Below the pieces are notes generated by a model, which ran no database searches, had not been told where the DNA came from, and saw only the letters and a list, made by a program, of their open reading frames with translations. A stretch of 64,000 nucleotides of DNA from Bacillus sp. es.034 (GTDB lineage: Bacteria; Bacillota; Bacilli; Bacillales; Bacillaceae_B): contig NZ_PDIY01000001.1 of assembly GCF_002563655.1 (NCBI RefSeq), positions 3,136,001-3,200,000 of the forward strand. Direction: 5' to 3'. The position numbers and the translations under genes were made by a program. The stretch's first letter is position 1. Every line of letters begins with the position of its first letter. This document shows positions 34,271-44,094 of the stretch, piece by piece.

Positions 34271-35126
34271 GTTTTTCTAACTCTTCAGCTTCCACTCTTA
34301 TACCTTCCGTATCCATTAATAACCGGAATAATCCTTTCAAGACCAATTTGTCGGGCTCCGATCCCCTGCATTCCCCTGAAATCCGGTTCGCTATGTCCAT
34401 ATAATAACCACTATTATTCATACCCTTGATCTTCCCATACAGGGACTTCCAAGCTTTCTCCCTTTTCTCGAACGATATGAACGCACCTTCCTTATCCATA
34501 CTGACAGAAAAAGATTTCATCATGTCATCATTCAATTGCGGAGAACTTTCTCCACTTAGGAAGTCATGTGCAAGAAGAGTAATCTGCCTTACCAAGTGTC
34601 TCCCAAGTCTTGAGGGGTCAAGGGTATCATCCTGAGAAATCATCAGCATCATATAAGACGCATAGATGGATTGGGTCATCCACATCAGATCCCATTTGTA
34701 CGGCCTGATTTCCTCCCCGTATACCTCGAGGAGATTTTGTTCAAGCCAGCTGAATAGACGCCCCCTCATACGATGCTCCATAGCCGCCAGTTTTTCACTA
34801 TTTTTAGCGGACTCCCCTCGCATGTGCATCTTCATATAAGACTTGTACTCCAAAATCCCTTCGAATTGTACTTGGAACTGTTTTGCAAATCTCTCTATAG
34901 GAGGCAGATTCCCATCCAGCCCTACAACGAATGCCCGTTCAAATACAAGCTGTTGATAGTGCTCGTAAATAGAAATGATCAAATCTTCCTTTGATTGAAA
35001 ATATGAGTAAAGTGAGCCTTTTGATATGCCGACACTTTCGGCGATTTGCTGCATGGACGTCTGATTGTAACCGTGGGCTCCGAAGAGTTCCACAGCTGAT
35101 TCGAGTATTGCATTCCTTTTATCCAT
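34254..35126 (-). CDS. yerO: TetR-family regulator, YerO-like
   Basis: A 290-residue TetR regulator, unusually long for the family but equal to B. subtilis YerO. The helix-turn-helix is at residues 5-50 (AVELFGAHGYNQTSMQQIAE, then GISKGSLYSYFQSKEDL); the remaining 240 residues are the ligand/dimer domain. It is divergent from the SwrC-like exporter gene, as expected for a local repressor. In B. subtilis this pair protects against surfactin and other membrane-active compounds. Confidence 0.85.
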   Translation of the reverse strand: MDKRNAILESAVELFGAHGYNQTSMQQIAESVGISKGSLYSYFQSKEDLIISIYEHYQQLVFERAFVVGLDGNLPPIERFAKQFQVQFEGILEYKSYMKMHMRGESAKNSEKLAAMEHRMRGRLFSWLEQNLLEVYGEEIRPYKWDLMWMTQSIYASYMMLMISQDDTLDPSRLGRHLVRQITLLAHDFLSGESSPQLNDDMMKSFSVSMDKEGAFISFEKREKAWKSLYGKIKGMNNSGYYMDIANRISGECRGSEPDKLVLKGLFRLLMDTEGIRVEAEELEKQLLPE

Positions 35127-35207
35127 TTTCTACACCTCTATATCCAGTGAAAACTTTCCCTTTATCATTTTAACCAAACTCAGTAAAAATGAGAAGAGCA
35201 TTATTTC

Positions 35208-35248
35208 TTGACTAGATGATTATTTTAGGTAAAATGACTAGTGAGTCA
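35208..35248 (+). promoter_or_regulatory. swrC promoter with overlapping palindrome
   Basis: TTGACT (35208-35213), a 16-nt spacer and TAAAAT (35230-35235) are overlapped at the -10 by TGACT-AGTG-AGTCA (35235-35248), a perfect inverted repeat. This is a good candidate YerO operator. Confidence 0.55.
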
Positions 35249-35340
35249 ACTAAATATATGACTGATATATCAATGATTCTATACTTCTAAAAATGAACAA
35301 ATGACCCACAAGTCAACTATTACCAAAGGAGGATTACACC

Positions 35341-38300
35341 ATGTTAAAAGCTATTTTAAATCGATCGAAAATTGTCCTGATCTTTATTTTATTATTTGTG
35401 ATCATCGGAATTTTCACCTTTATTCAATTGCCACAACGGGAAATACCGGAAACGAGTGTCAATATCGGTACGGTAACAACTGTTTACCCCGGGGCTACCG
35501 TTGATTCCGTTGAAAGGACCATTACAAATCCAATAGAATCCTCTCTCCAATCAATCGGGGGCATTAAAGAAATCAGCTCTTCTTCTGCAGCAGGTTTCTC
35601 TACTATTATTGTAGAGGTAGAAGATGGGGAAGACAAAAAAGAAGTGTTCGGGGATGTGCGCCAAGCTGTCTCTGATGCATCAACCTCGTTTCCTGAAGAG
35701 GTATTCGACCCAGAAGTCAATGAATCCACTGTCAAAATGCCCATCGTTTCTTATCATTTAGTCAGTGATAATAAGGAATCACTCCTTAAGATGGACGATG
35801 AGGTAAACAGATGGAAAGAGGAAGTAGAGGACTTATCCGGTGTTTCAAGTGTTACGGTCAAAGGTCTTCCGGAAGAAGAAATCATCATTGAATTAAAGAA
35901 AGAGGAACTCAAGGCTTCAGGGATGAATCCCTCTTCTGTTATGAAGTCCATCAATGAAGAGTATTACCCTACTCCACTCGGAAAGCAGGAAGTGGATAAT
36001 GAAGTTGTTCAACTGACTGTAGATCATTTCACTACCTTAGATGAAATGAAGGAACTATTTGTCGGGAAAAACCCCAAAGGCGAATCGATCTTACTCGGAG
36101 ACATTGCCAATGTGAGCGTCTCCCCTAAAGAAGTCAAAGATATTGTAACCTTTGAAGGTAAGCCTTCTATATCATTTACTGCATTTGTACAGCCCGGTGA
36201 GGATATCCCAACGGTCGACGAAAGAGTCAGTGACAAAGTCGATGAATTGTCGGATACCCTGCCAGCGGATGTAGAGCTTGTACCTTACTATTCTCAAGCC
36301 TCCACTGTAACGGACATTTTCGATGGTCTGTTTAAGTCCCTTGCTATTTCCGTTGTGGCTGTTATCCTGACTACAGCTCTTGGGCTGACGATTTCAGGTG
36401 CTTTTGTAGTGGCACTTGCCGTACCGATTTCCGTATTAATGGGATTAATTCCCCTCCCATTTGCAGGAGTGGATCTCAATCAGATTTCGGTCATCGGGGC
36501 GATCATTGCCCTCGGGATCCTCGTGGATGATTCCATCGTTGTAAACGATAATATCCAACGCAGATATAAACTCGGGGACGGTGCGCTTATGGGCGCCATT
36601 ACCGGTGTAAAGGAAATATGGGTGTCAATCGTGACTTCCTCCCTTGCCATTGTATTCACCTTCCTTCCGCTCATATTCTTATCGGGCGGAAACGGAGCGT
36701 TCATCAGGGCTTTACCGACAGTCTTGATCACAACCATCATTGCATCCACATTGGTTGCCCTGATTTTCGTACCAATCATGAGATACTTTCTTTATAGCAA
36801 AACAAAGAAAAAAGTTTCCGATGCCCCTGGGCTCTTGGGAAAACCATTAAATAAGATCGCAGATTTCTATGCCGATACAGTGCTGAAGAAATTCTCGAAA
36901 AGGCCGTTTGTCGCCTCTGCCCTTGGCCTCGTCTTCACGACTGCGATCTTTGGTCTGATTGCTCTGACACCTTTTGAATTCTTCCCGTCTGCCGATCGTG
37001 AAGAAGTGACAGTCGATGTAACGTTACCGATTGGTACGCCAATCGAAGAAACATCCAATACTCTGGAAGAAATAGAAAAGCTTTTAAAAACAGACGAAGG
37101 TGTCTATGAAACGTCTTCCTTTGCAGGTACAGGATTACCGAATCTGTTCAACAGTTCACTATCCAATTCAGGTCAAAATACAGGTCAATTGGTAGCAAGG
37201 GTGGACCGAAAAAACCAGACTGCCCAAGGATTGATCGATGAATGGACAGACAAATTGCGAAAAGAGTACCCTGAAGCAAAAATTTTCATGGAAACAATCC
37301 AGCAAGGTCCACCGGCAGGGGCTCCTGTCACGGTGACTGTTACAGGTCCGGATATGGATCGATTAATTCAGCTAAGGGATACCATTTCTGATAAAATCAG
37401 TTCGTTGGATACCGAACTAGTCGTTGATAATGTTGGGAAAATGGAACCTACGATCGTGTATGAGCCTAACCGTGAGAAACTTGAAGAAAATGGTATCACG
37501 ATTAATGATGTCAGCCAGCAGCTGCGCTTGGCTACTGACGGCATTCCGATGAAATCATTTGATAATGGTGTGACAAAACGCGATATGACTCTCCTACTGG
37601 AAGGAAATGAAGGTGAAGTCGATCTTTCTTCCCTGGAAGTTCCGGCTGAAGCGGCAAACCCTGCCGGACCACCGAAGTTGGTTTCACTTGATGAGCTGGT
37701 GACTCCTGAGAAGAAGGAAGAGCTTCAACTCATCCCTCATAAGGATGGAAATCGTGCCATTACGATACGCGCCTTCCCTGGTGAGGACGAAAATTATAAA
37801 GAAAATGTACAGGAAATCGTGAAAGAAGTCAGGAAGGATCTTGATGACAATAACTACTCCATTTCATTAGGCGGAGAAAATGAAGCACAAAATGATTTCT
37901 TCGCAGAAATCACCATCCTGTTTATCATCGTGATTTTCCTTGTGTATTTATTAATTGCGCTTCAGTTCAATTCTTTATCTCTCCCATTCCTGGTGCTGGT
38001 TGCTGTATACCTTGCGATCGCAGGTGCGATTCTCGGATTATTTGTCACTCAGACTCCGATCAGCTTCCTTGCCGTGATGGGAATGGTTTCCCTGACAGGA
38101 ATCGTCGTACGGAATTCAGTCGTGTTAATTGAGTTTATCGAACAGGGATTACAAAGTGGAATGAGTGTGAAGGAAGCAGTCGTTGAATCTGGTCGTACAC
38201 GACTTCGCCCTATCCTGCTCACCGCCCTTACCTCGATTGTCGCACTGGTTCCAGTGGCAGTCAGCGGCGATGCTCTATTCACCCCATTGGCCGTCACCAT

Positions 38301-38400
38301 CATATCAGGTATTTTGTTCTCAGCTGTATTGACGCTGATCATCGTACCGATGATGTACATGGTCTTCCACCGATTCAGAAGAAAAAAACGAGAAGCCTAA
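35341..38400 (+). CDS. swrC: RND-family exporter, SwrC-like
   Basis: A 1019-residue RND transporter with the 1+5+1+5 helix plan: helix 1 near residues 10-28, a large external loop to about 325, a helix cluster 330-490, a second external loop and C-terminal helices from about 860. The motif ILVDDSIVVNDNIQRR lies in helix 4, and GIVVRNSVVLIEF in the second half is the repeat of it. SwrC of B. subtilis exports surfactin and supports swarming. AAAGGAGG precedes the ATG. The repressor-like gene is divergent and a strong terminator follows the stop. Confidence 0.9.
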   Translation: MLKAILNRSKIVLIFILLFVIIGIFTFIQLPQREIPETSVNIGTVTTVYPGATVDSVERTITNPIESSLQSIGGIKEISSSSAAGFSTIIVEVEDGEDKKEVFGDVRQAVSDASTSFPEEVFDPEVNESTVKMPIVSYHLVSDNKESLLKMDDEVNRWKEEVEDLSGVSSVTVKGLPEEEIIIELKKEELKASGMNPSSVMKSINEEYYPTPLGKQEVDNEVVQLTVDHFTTLDEMKELFVGKNPKGESILLGDIANVSVSPKEVKDIVTFEGKPSISFTAFVQPGEDIPTVDERVSDKVDELSDTLPADVELVPYYSQASTVTDIFDGLFKSLAISVVAVILTTALGLTISGAFVVALAVPISVLMGLIPLPFAGVDLNQISVIGAIIALGILVDDSIVVNDNIQRRYKLGDGALMGAITGVKEIWVSIVTSSLAIVFTFLPLIFLSGGNGAFIRALPTVLITTIIASTLVALIFVPIMRYFLYSKTKKKVSDAPGLLGKPLNKIADFYADTVLKKFSKRPFVASALGLVFTTAIFGLIALTPFEFFPSADREEVTVDVTLPIGTPIEETSNTLEEIEKLLKTDEGVYETSSFAGTGLPNLFNSSLSNSGQNTGQLVARVDRKNQTAQGLIDEWTDKLRKEYPEAKIFMETIQQGPPAGAPVTVTVTGPDMDRLIQLRDTISDKISSLDTELVVDNVGKMEPTIVYEPNREKLEENGITINDVSQQLRLATDGIPMKSFDNGVTKRDMTLLLEGNEGEVDLSSLEVPAEAANPAGPPKLVSLDELVTPEKKEELQLIPHKDGNRAITIRAFPGEDENYKENVQEIVKEVRKDLDDNNYSISLGGENEAQNDFFAEITILFIIVIFLVYLLIALQFNSLSLPFLVLVAVYLAIAGAILGLFVTQTPISFLAVMGMVSLTGIVVRNSVVLIEFIEQGLQSGMSVKEAVVESGRTRLRPILLTALTSIVALVPVAVSGDALFTPLAVTIISGILFSAVLTLIIVPMMYMVFHRFRRKKREA

Positions 38401-38412
38401 ATTACAACATCC

Positions 38413-38448
38413 AGAGGGGAGACATAGTCTCCTCTCCTTTTTATTTTT
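38413..38448 (+). terminator. Terminator of the swrC-like gene
   Basis: GAGGGGAGAC/GTCTCCTCTC with one mismatch around a 3-nt loop, followed by CTTTTTATTTTT. Confidence 0.85.
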
Positions 38449-38592
38449 AGAATGATAGAAAAAACGGCTTATGTACTATTTATTAATTGATGCGTGACTT
38501 TTATTTTGAATCAACCTTTCCCCTTGAGATATTTCCCACTATCAAGCATTATAGATAAGTGTTAGATTTTATACTTTTTTTGGAGGAACAAC

Positions 38593-40032
38593 ATGACAAA
38601 TAAACTAAATTCAAAAGCAATCCTCATAACCTTCATGATCGGTGCTTTTTTTGCCATTTTAAATGAAACGTTATTAAATATCGCCCTTACTGAATTAATG
38701 GCCGTGTTTGACGTAGACGCCCCAACCGTCCAATGGCTTGCGACAGGATTTATGCTGGTGATGGGGGTATTAATGCCCATCTCTGCCCTATTGATTCAGT
38801 GGTTCACAACCAGACAGATGTTCATCGGTGTCATGAGTGTGTTTCTACTTGGCACAGTCATCGCAGCCTGCTCCATTAGTTTCCCCATGCTCCTTATAGG
38901 AAGAATGATTCAGGCTGTTGGAACAGGTTTATTGATTCCGGTCATTATGAACGCCCTGCTGTTGATTTACCGTCCTGAAGTCCGGGGGAAAATAATGGGC
39001 ACCTTTGGCTTGGTGATCATGTTCGCTCCAGCCATAGGACCGACTCTGTCTGGAGTGATCGTCGATTTCCTTGGCTGGAGATGGTTGTTCATCACCGTCA
39101 TCCCATTCGCCGTATTTTCAATACTGTTTGCACTGAAATACTTACAGAATGTCGGCGAAATTTCCCGTCCCGCTGTCGATGTATTTTCAATCATCCTTTC
39201 ATCCATAGGGATTGGAGGGATCGTATACGGCTTTAGTGCAGCAGGCGAAGAAGAAGCTGGATTTACTTCTGTCAAAATCATTGCCATCATAGCTGTATCA
39301 TTGATCAGTATCACCCTCTTTGTCCTTCGACAATTGAAGCTTGACGAACCGCTCCTTGATGTAAGGGTATTCCGGTACAAGAGCTATACGAGAGGCGTGA
39401 CCATCTTCGTCATCGTCATCATGGCCATGTTCGCATCAGAAATTGTGATGCCTATGTACCTACAGGGTCCTCTCGGGTTTTCTGCAAAAGCAGCTGGATT
39501 ATTGCTGCTTCCCGGGGCCCTCCTGAATGGCCTGATGTCTCCTACCATGGGTTCCCTATTCGACAAATACGGCCCAAGGAAACTCATCATACCAGGTACC
39601 CTCACATTGGTGGGAGTCATGGTATTCTTTAGCGGCATCAATCCGGCTACACCTATCTGGCTATTTGTACTGGTCTACATGATTCTCATGTTGTCGATAT
39701 CCGCTATCATGATGCCTTCTCAAACCAATGGATTGAATGAACTCCCTAAGCACTTATATCCACACGGAACCGCCATTGCCAACACCTTGCAGCCGGTTGC
39801 CGGTGCACTTGGGGTTTCCATCTTTGTCAGTATCATGACCCAAAGTCAGAAAGGATACATCGAAGAGCAATCAGGGACGGTCAATGAAGGTATCCTGCAC
39901 AGTGCCATGACCTATGGGGTCCATCATGCCTATTGGTTTGCACTTGCCCTGGCCGCAATCGCATTCTTGATTTCACTGTTTATCCGCAAAGCGATTGCAC
40001 CGGATTTTGACGAAGTGAAATCAGAAGCTTAA
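38593..40032 (+). CDS. DHA2-family MFS drug exporter
   Basis: 479 residues, about 14 helices. Helix 2 carries QWLATGFMLVMGVLMPI and helix 5 carries IGRMIQAVGTGLLIPVIM (motif C-like), as in the EmrB/QacA group. The C-terminus is FDEVKSEA. TGGAGGAAC precedes the ATG. It stands alone between two terminators, without a regulator next to it, unlike its relative at 20761. Confidence 0.87.
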   Translation: MTNKLNSKAILITFMIGAFFAILNETLLNIALTELMAVFDVDAPTVQWLATGFMLVMGVLMPISALLIQWFTTRQMFIGVMSVFLLGTVIAACSISFPMLLIGRMIQAVGTGLLIPVIMNALLLIYRPEVRGKIMGTFGLVIMFAPAIGPTLSGVIVDFLGWRWLFITVIPFAVFSILFALKYLQNVGEISRPAVDVFSIILSSIGIGGIVYGFSAAGEEEAGFTSVKIIAIIAVSLISITLFVLRQLKLDEPLLDVRVFRYKSYTRGVTIFVIVIMAMFASEIVMPMYLQGPLGFSAKAAGLLLLPGALLNGLMSPTMGSLFDKYGPRKLIIPGTLTLVGVMVFFSGINPATPIWLFVLVYMILMLSISAIMMPSQTNGLNELPKHLYPHGTAIANTLQPVAGALGVSIFVSIMTQSQKGYIEEQSGTVNEGILHSAMTYGVHHAYWFALALAAIAFLISLFIRKAIAPDFDEVKSEA

Positions 40033-40050
40033 TAGTTCGAATACCCACCA

Positions 40051-40087
40051 AAGGGGAAGCCTGGTACACAGTCGGGCTCCCCCTTTC
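40051..40087 (+). terminator. Terminator of the second DHA2 MFS gene
   Basis: AAGGGGAAGCC pairs with GGCTCCCCCTT (10 of 11), followed by TCTTAT. Confidence 0.65.
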
Positions 40088-40184
40088 TTATCCCTACTAA
40101 TTAAACATGTAAAGTACTATTACTGTACGTAACCCCTCTCCAAGAGTAAAATGAGCTTGAAAGAAAGTATGAGGAGGATCTGGC

Positions 40185-40679
40185 ATGGAGAAAGAAATAA
40201 AGATCATTGAAGATATTCGTTCTGAATTATTACATAGTGTGAATGACCTAACGGTCGAGGAATGTAACAAAGAATTAGAAGAAGGTCGCTGGACGATCAT
40301 GCAGGTACTGGATCATCTTTATTTAATGGAGAGATCCCTTACCAAAACGATTCAGTTGACCCTTGAAAAAGGCGAAGAACAGCAAGTGGAGTCGAAGCCG
40401 ATTCACTATACGGTAAATCGATCCACCAAGGTAGATGCCCCTCCTTTTGTGGTCCCTTCAGAAGAAAAGCAGACTCTTCAACAAATGAAGCAAAAACTGG
40501 AAGCGTCAAGAAAAGAGCTTCTCCATTTCATTGGAACAACAAACAAGAAAGATTTACAGAAAAAAGCGTATCCTCACCCCATTTTCGGACATATCCGTTT
40601 AGATGAGTGGGTACCGTTTATTGGTTATCATGAGAAGAGACACTTAGAACAGATTGAAGAGTTGAAATCAAAATTATAG
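40185..40679 (+). CDS. DinB superfamily protein (DinB_2 type)
   Basis: A 164-residue four-helix-bundle protein. The three-histidine pattern is present: MQVLDHLYLMERSL (about residue 45) and GYHEKRHLEQIEEL at the C-terminus. The family includes putative metal-dependent hydrolases and bacillithiol-S-transferases (YfiT, BstA). AGGAGG lies at good spacing before the ATG. A single-gene unit ended by a perfect terminator. Confidence 0.83.
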   Translation: MEKEIKIIEDIRSELLHSVNDLTVEECNKELEEGRWTIMQVLDHLYLMERSLTKTIQLTLEKGEEQQVESKPIHYTVNRSTKVDAPPFVVPSEEKQTLQQMKQKLEASRKELLHFIGTTNKKDLQKKAYPHPIFGHIRLDEWVPFIGYHEKRHLEQIEELKSKL

Positions 40680-40689
40680 ACCTGTATGA

Positions 40690-40720
40690 AAGGATCTGTT
40701 TCTATTTGAAACAGATCCTT
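40690..40720. terminator. Bidirectional intrinsic terminator
   Basis: A perfect 13-bp stem AAGGATCTGTTTC/GAAACAGATCCTT with a 5-nt loop between the convergent dinB-like and ABC permease genes. Confidence 0.85.
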
Positions 40721-40737
40721 ATTTATAAGAGCCATCT

Positions 40738-41532
40738 CTACATTTTCAGATCTCGTTTATCAAAAAATATAAATGTCACAAAGCTCAATATTACGATCAT
40801 CACGAATGATATCCCTACATAAGCAGATCCCAATCCTCCCCCATACATCACATTTTCAGCTTCAAAGTACTTAAAGGGTGTGAGATATTTCAAAGCCTCA
40901 ATTTTTCCGTTCAAGTCAATGGCGAATGACAGAATGAATGTCAGTAATAATACACCAGTTGCTACTGCAGCTGATTTTCCAGGCTTTTTACTATAAGCTG
41001 CCACGGCCGTTCCAATCAATAAAAAGAGTACCTGTAAAATAAACATTCCGGCTACCGTTACTCCAATATTAAAAGCGACCGGAACAACACTATAGTGGCC
41101 TACAATCATTAAAGAGAAAATCCACGTGACGAAAGCGAGTGTCACGGTTTGTGTCAAGGCAGCTGCCAGCTTAATCCCTACGATTTTCTTCCTTGTAAGG
41201 GGTTTGACAAATAGAAATTCGGCGGTTTTATCCCTTTCTTCCTTGGAAATGATGGTGGCACCTGTCAAAGCTGCATGGATGGTTGCAAGCAGTACGATAT
41301 ACAGAAAGAGCACTCCATAATATCCACTTGCTGTCCCCATATCAAGACTACCGATTCCAAGAATGGCTTGCATGGACTTAGGAAGCCCCCCCACCAACTC
41401 GTTCATGGATTGCCCTGACGACGAGAAGCCTGCATACTTCCCCATCCCGGATCCAATCAGTGCCATCATTCCGATGCACCAGATGATAAGGGATTTACGA
41501 TGAGCTTTCATTTCTCTTACATATACATTCAT
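40738..41532 (-). CDS. ABC-2 exporter permease subunit
   Basis: 264 residues, six predicted helices, with a conserved cytoplasmic block KEERDKTAEFLFVKPLTRKKIVG after helix 2 that is shared with its neighbour, and a second KYLTPFKYFEAENVMYGG segment. The two permeases look like a heterodimer (same length, aligned motifs). It is last in the order TetR-ATPase-permease-permease. The exported compound is unknown. Confidence 0.83.
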   Translation of the reverse strand: MNVYVREMKAHRKSLIIWCIGMMALIGSGMGKYAGFSSSGQSMNELVGGLPKSMQAILGIGSLDMGTASGYYGVLFLYIVLLATIHAALTGATIISKEERDKTAEFLFVKPLTRKKIVGIKLAAALTQTVTLAFVTWIFSLMIVGHYSVVPVAFNIGVTVAGMFILQVLFLLIGTAVAAYSKKPGKSAAVATGVLLLTFILSFAIDLNGKIEALKYLTPFKYFEAENVMYGGGLGSAYVGISFVMIVILSFVTFIFFDKRDLKM

Positions 41533-41546
41533 GACGTCCCCTCCTT

Positions 41547-42338
41547 TTATACCGTATGAATGTCTTTTTTATTATAAATGATGAAGCTTAAGACCATGGC
41601 CACAGCAATAAGTGTGATTCCTGCCACCAGGAATGACCATTCATATGCAGCGTGATTCATTATATAGGTGTAGTCAAAGTATTTAAACGGTGTGAAATAA
41701 CGTCCTGCTTCTTCCGTTGCAGCCACCATCCCAATCATGAAGAAGGCGAATACGATACCAAGTGAGAGCGTAAGGACTGATTTCACCCTTGACCATACGA
41801 CAGCAATGATCATTCCTAAGGCAAACATGATGAATTGGGTGATTAAGAGAGTAGTTGAAATCAATAGGAATATAGTCAGCTTGAACGATTCCATCTTTAC
41901 CAGATTGGCCACAATGATCGCTGAAATTACGTAGACAACATTCGTTATGAAGAGAGAAACAAGAGCTGCCAGTACTTTCGAGAAAAGAATCTTTGTCCGT
42001 GTAACAGGCTTTGTTAGAAGAAAGTCCGCCGTCTTTTCCCTGATTTCTTTCGAAGTGATCGAAATGGCCAGATTCATTGCCTGTATGCTACCGCATAATG
42101 TGATATAAAGAAAGAAATACGAATAATAACCATTTAGGGATCCTATGCTATCAATCTGAATTCCCAATGCTTTCCGAATCCCCTCCGGAAACCCCTCCAA
42201 AAGCTTTTTGAATTCGTCGATTTCTTTAGAAATGGAAGGAAACAAGGACATGAACAGAATCATCAATGACGTAAGGGCCAAAGTCCATATAATAGTCGAC
42301 TTTCGATAAGACTTTAGCTCATAAAGAAAGATATTCAT
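41547..42338 (-). CDS. ABC-2 exporter permease subunit
   Basis: 263 residues, six predicted helices, with the block KEIREKTADFLLTKPVTRTK and FTPFKYFDYTYIM that mirror those of the next permease. An extracellular loop (EIDEFKKLLEGFPEGIRKAL) follows helix 1 as in the partner (NELVGGLPKSMQAILG). The gene starts 6 nt after the ATPase stop. Together they should form the membrane channel of a type I exporter. Confidence 0.83.
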   Translation of the reverse strand: MNIFLYELKSYRKSTIIWTLALTSLMILFMSLFPSISKEIDEFKKLLEGFPEGIRKALGIQIDSIGSLNGYYSYFFLYITLCGSIQAMNLAISITSKEIREKTADFLLTKPVTRTKILFSKVLAALVSLFITNVVYVISAIIVANLVKMESFKLTIFLLISTTLLITQFIMFALGMIIAVVWSRVKSVLTLSLGIVFAFFMIGMVAATEEAGRYFTPFKYFDYTYIMNHAAYEWSFLVAGITLIAVAMVLSFIIYNKKDIHTV

Positions 42339-42344
42339 AAAGCA

Positions 42345-43229
42345 TCAAGCCTCCTTTTCATAATAGTGCATAAAGATTTCTTCTAAATCAGGCTCCTCGA
42401 TCCATAGATTCGATATCTCGATATCAGCAATTTTCTTCATGACCTTGTTGATATCCCCCCTGAACAGGAAGCTGACTTGGCGGTCTTTTATTTCCAGGTT
42501 GCTTACGCCATCCACCTCAAAGTAAGAAGGTTCGACATCCCCTTTCGTCTCTATTTTGAATTTTTTATGATTATTTTCTTTTAAAGTACTGATTTTCTCA
42601 ACTTGAACGATCCTTCCTTCTTTGATGATTGCCACCCGATCACACATTCTCTGAACTTCACTCAATATATGTGATGAAAATAAGATAGTCGCTCCTCTCT
42701 TATTTTCAGCTTGTAGCAATTCAAAGAATTTCTGCTGCATGAGGGGATCCAATCCTGAAGTAGGTTCATCCAATATAATCAGCTTAGGTTCATGAAGCAA
42801 ACCCTGGATGATTCCAACCTTCTTCTTATTACCAAGGGAAAGATCATCAATCTTCTTCGTTAAGTCCAGATTTAACATATCGGCCAATTCTTTGATTCTT
42901 TTTGTACAATCCTTTTTATAAAAGCTGGCAGAATACTTAAGAAGATCTATCACTTTCATATTGTCATAATAAAATACTTCAGAAGGCAGGTATCCCACTT
43001 CCTTTGCAATTTCAGGGGCAGATTCAATACAGTCCATACCGAAGATCGTCGCCTTGCCTCCGGACGGATGGATCAATGAAAGAAGAGTCCGGATGGTCGT
43101 TGATTTCCCAGCACCATTTGGTCCGATGAACCCAAAGATCTCCCCTTCTTCTACATGGAAACTGATGTCGCTGATCCCCCTGAATTTCCCATAGTTTTTA
43201 GTCAATGAATGAATCTCAATCACGTTCAT
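42345..43229 (-). CDS. ABC exporter ATP-binding protein
   Basis: 294 residues. Walker A is FIGPNGAGKSTTI, the signature LSLGNKKKVGI is a drift from LSGGQ, Walker B is LIILDEPTSGLDP and the switch is SSHILSEV. The last ~75 residues form the C-terminal domain common in drug and antibiotic exporters (bacitracin type). It follows the TetR gene by 23 nt and is the first structural gene of the exporter. Confidence 0.87.
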   Translation of the reverse strand: MNVIEIHSLTKNYGKFRGISDISFHVEEGEIFGFIGPNGAGKSTTIRTLLSLIHPSGGKATIFGMDCIESAPEIAKEVGYLPSEVFYYDNMKVIDLLKYSASFYKKDCTKRIKELADMLNLDLTKKIDDLSLGNKKKVGIIQGLLHEPKLIILDEPTSGLDPLMQQKFFELLQAENKRGATILFSSHILSEVQRMCDRVAIIKEGRIVQVEKISTLKENNHKKFKIETKGDVEPSYFEVDGVSNLEIKDRQVSFLFRGDINKVMKKIADIEISNLWIEEPDLEEIFMHYYEKEA

Positions 43230-43252
43230 TAGATGGTCCTCCCCTTTTCATT

Positions 43253-43873
43253 CTATTTGTAAAACGAAATCTTCAACAATTCGATATAGGCATCGATTTC
43301 CGCCAGCACCTCTTCTTGATTGATTTCATCTACCGATAGTAATTTTGCTTTCTGCTGTTGTTGATTGGCCATTCCTTCGAATGTCCAATAAATAACCTGG
43401 ATCGATTTATTTATGTCGATCCCTTCTTTGAATTTGGAAGTATCGACATTGGAGAATAAAGTGGCAAAGCTACTCTCCACCATCCTCGTTTTATACTTCT
43501 CAATATCGTCTTTTACTTCAGGAGCTTCTTCTGAGAAGGCGCTGGTAAGGAAATTGATCAGATCAGGATAGACAGAAAATAATTCGAATTTGATCATTGC
43601 CACTGAGCGGATCGTAACGAAAATATCAAGCTCATTCCAGTCAAGTCTTTCATATATTTTTTCTGTAAATAAATCCGATAGATGTTCATAAAGAGAAATA
43701 TACAGTTCCTTTTTGCTATTAAAATAATGAAACAGAATCCCCTTGGAAATCTTCGCTTCCTTTACGATGGCATTTGTCGATGCTTTTTCATAACCATTTT
43801 CTGCGAAAACCCGGGTTGCGGCTCTAATGATTCGATCTTCTTTCTCCGGATCGATGTTCAACGACTTAAACAA
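43253..43873 (-). CDS. TetR-family repressor of the ABC exporter operon
   Basis: 206 residues, starting at TTG 43873 with AAAGGAGG upstream. The helix-turn-helix is AATRVFAENGYEKASTNAIV followed by KISKGILFHYFNSKKEL (residues 18-55); the remainder is a helical inducer domain. Two matching palindromes just upstream (43906-43955) are its probable operators, so the regulator controls itself and the exporter downstream. Confidence 0.83.
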   Translation of the reverse strand: MFKSLNIDPEKEDRIIRAATRVFAENGYEKASTNAIVKEAKISKGILFHYFNSKKELYISLYEHLSDLFTEKIYERLDWNELDIFVTIRSVAMIKFELFSVYPDLINFLTSAFSEEAPEVKDDIEKYKTRMVESSFATLFSNVDTSKFKEGIDINKSIQVIYWTFEGMANQQQQKAKLLSVDEINQEEVLAEIDAYIELLKISFYK

Positions 43874-43905
43874 ACTTGTTTGACCTCCTTTTAATGGATA
43901 AGCAT

Positions 43906-43955
43906 TTGACCACCGTGGTCAATTTCATTTTAATCTTTTTGACCAGCGTGGTCAA
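43906..43955. promoter_or_regulatory. Two palindromic operators for the TetR/ABC operon
   Basis: TTGACCACCGTGGTCAA (43906-43922) and TTGACCAGCGTGGTCAA (43939-43955) have identical 7-nt arms and centres 33 bp apart. Confidence 0.75.
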
Positions 43956-44028
43956 CATTATTTTCAAATAATGGCTGACTCCACTAATTTTCTTCTTTTT
44001 ACACTAAACCTTATGTATTTTGGATTAA

Positions 44029-44057
44029 AATAAGCTCAGGGGGACCCTGAGCTTATT
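44029..44057 (-). terminator. Terminator of the crcB pair
   Basis: A perfect 13-bp stem AATAAGCTCAGGG/CCCTGAGCTTATT with a 3-nt loop, followed by TTTAATCC on the minus strand. Confidence 0.8.
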
Positions 44058-44094
44058 TATGAGATATATTCCCCTATGCATTACCGTCTCTTCT

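Noticed and set aside
38049..39641. Minus-strand frames of 85-137 codons under swrC and the MFS gene
   Set aside because: Low-complexity Thr/Ile/Pro-rich products expected from the reverse of membrane protein genes.
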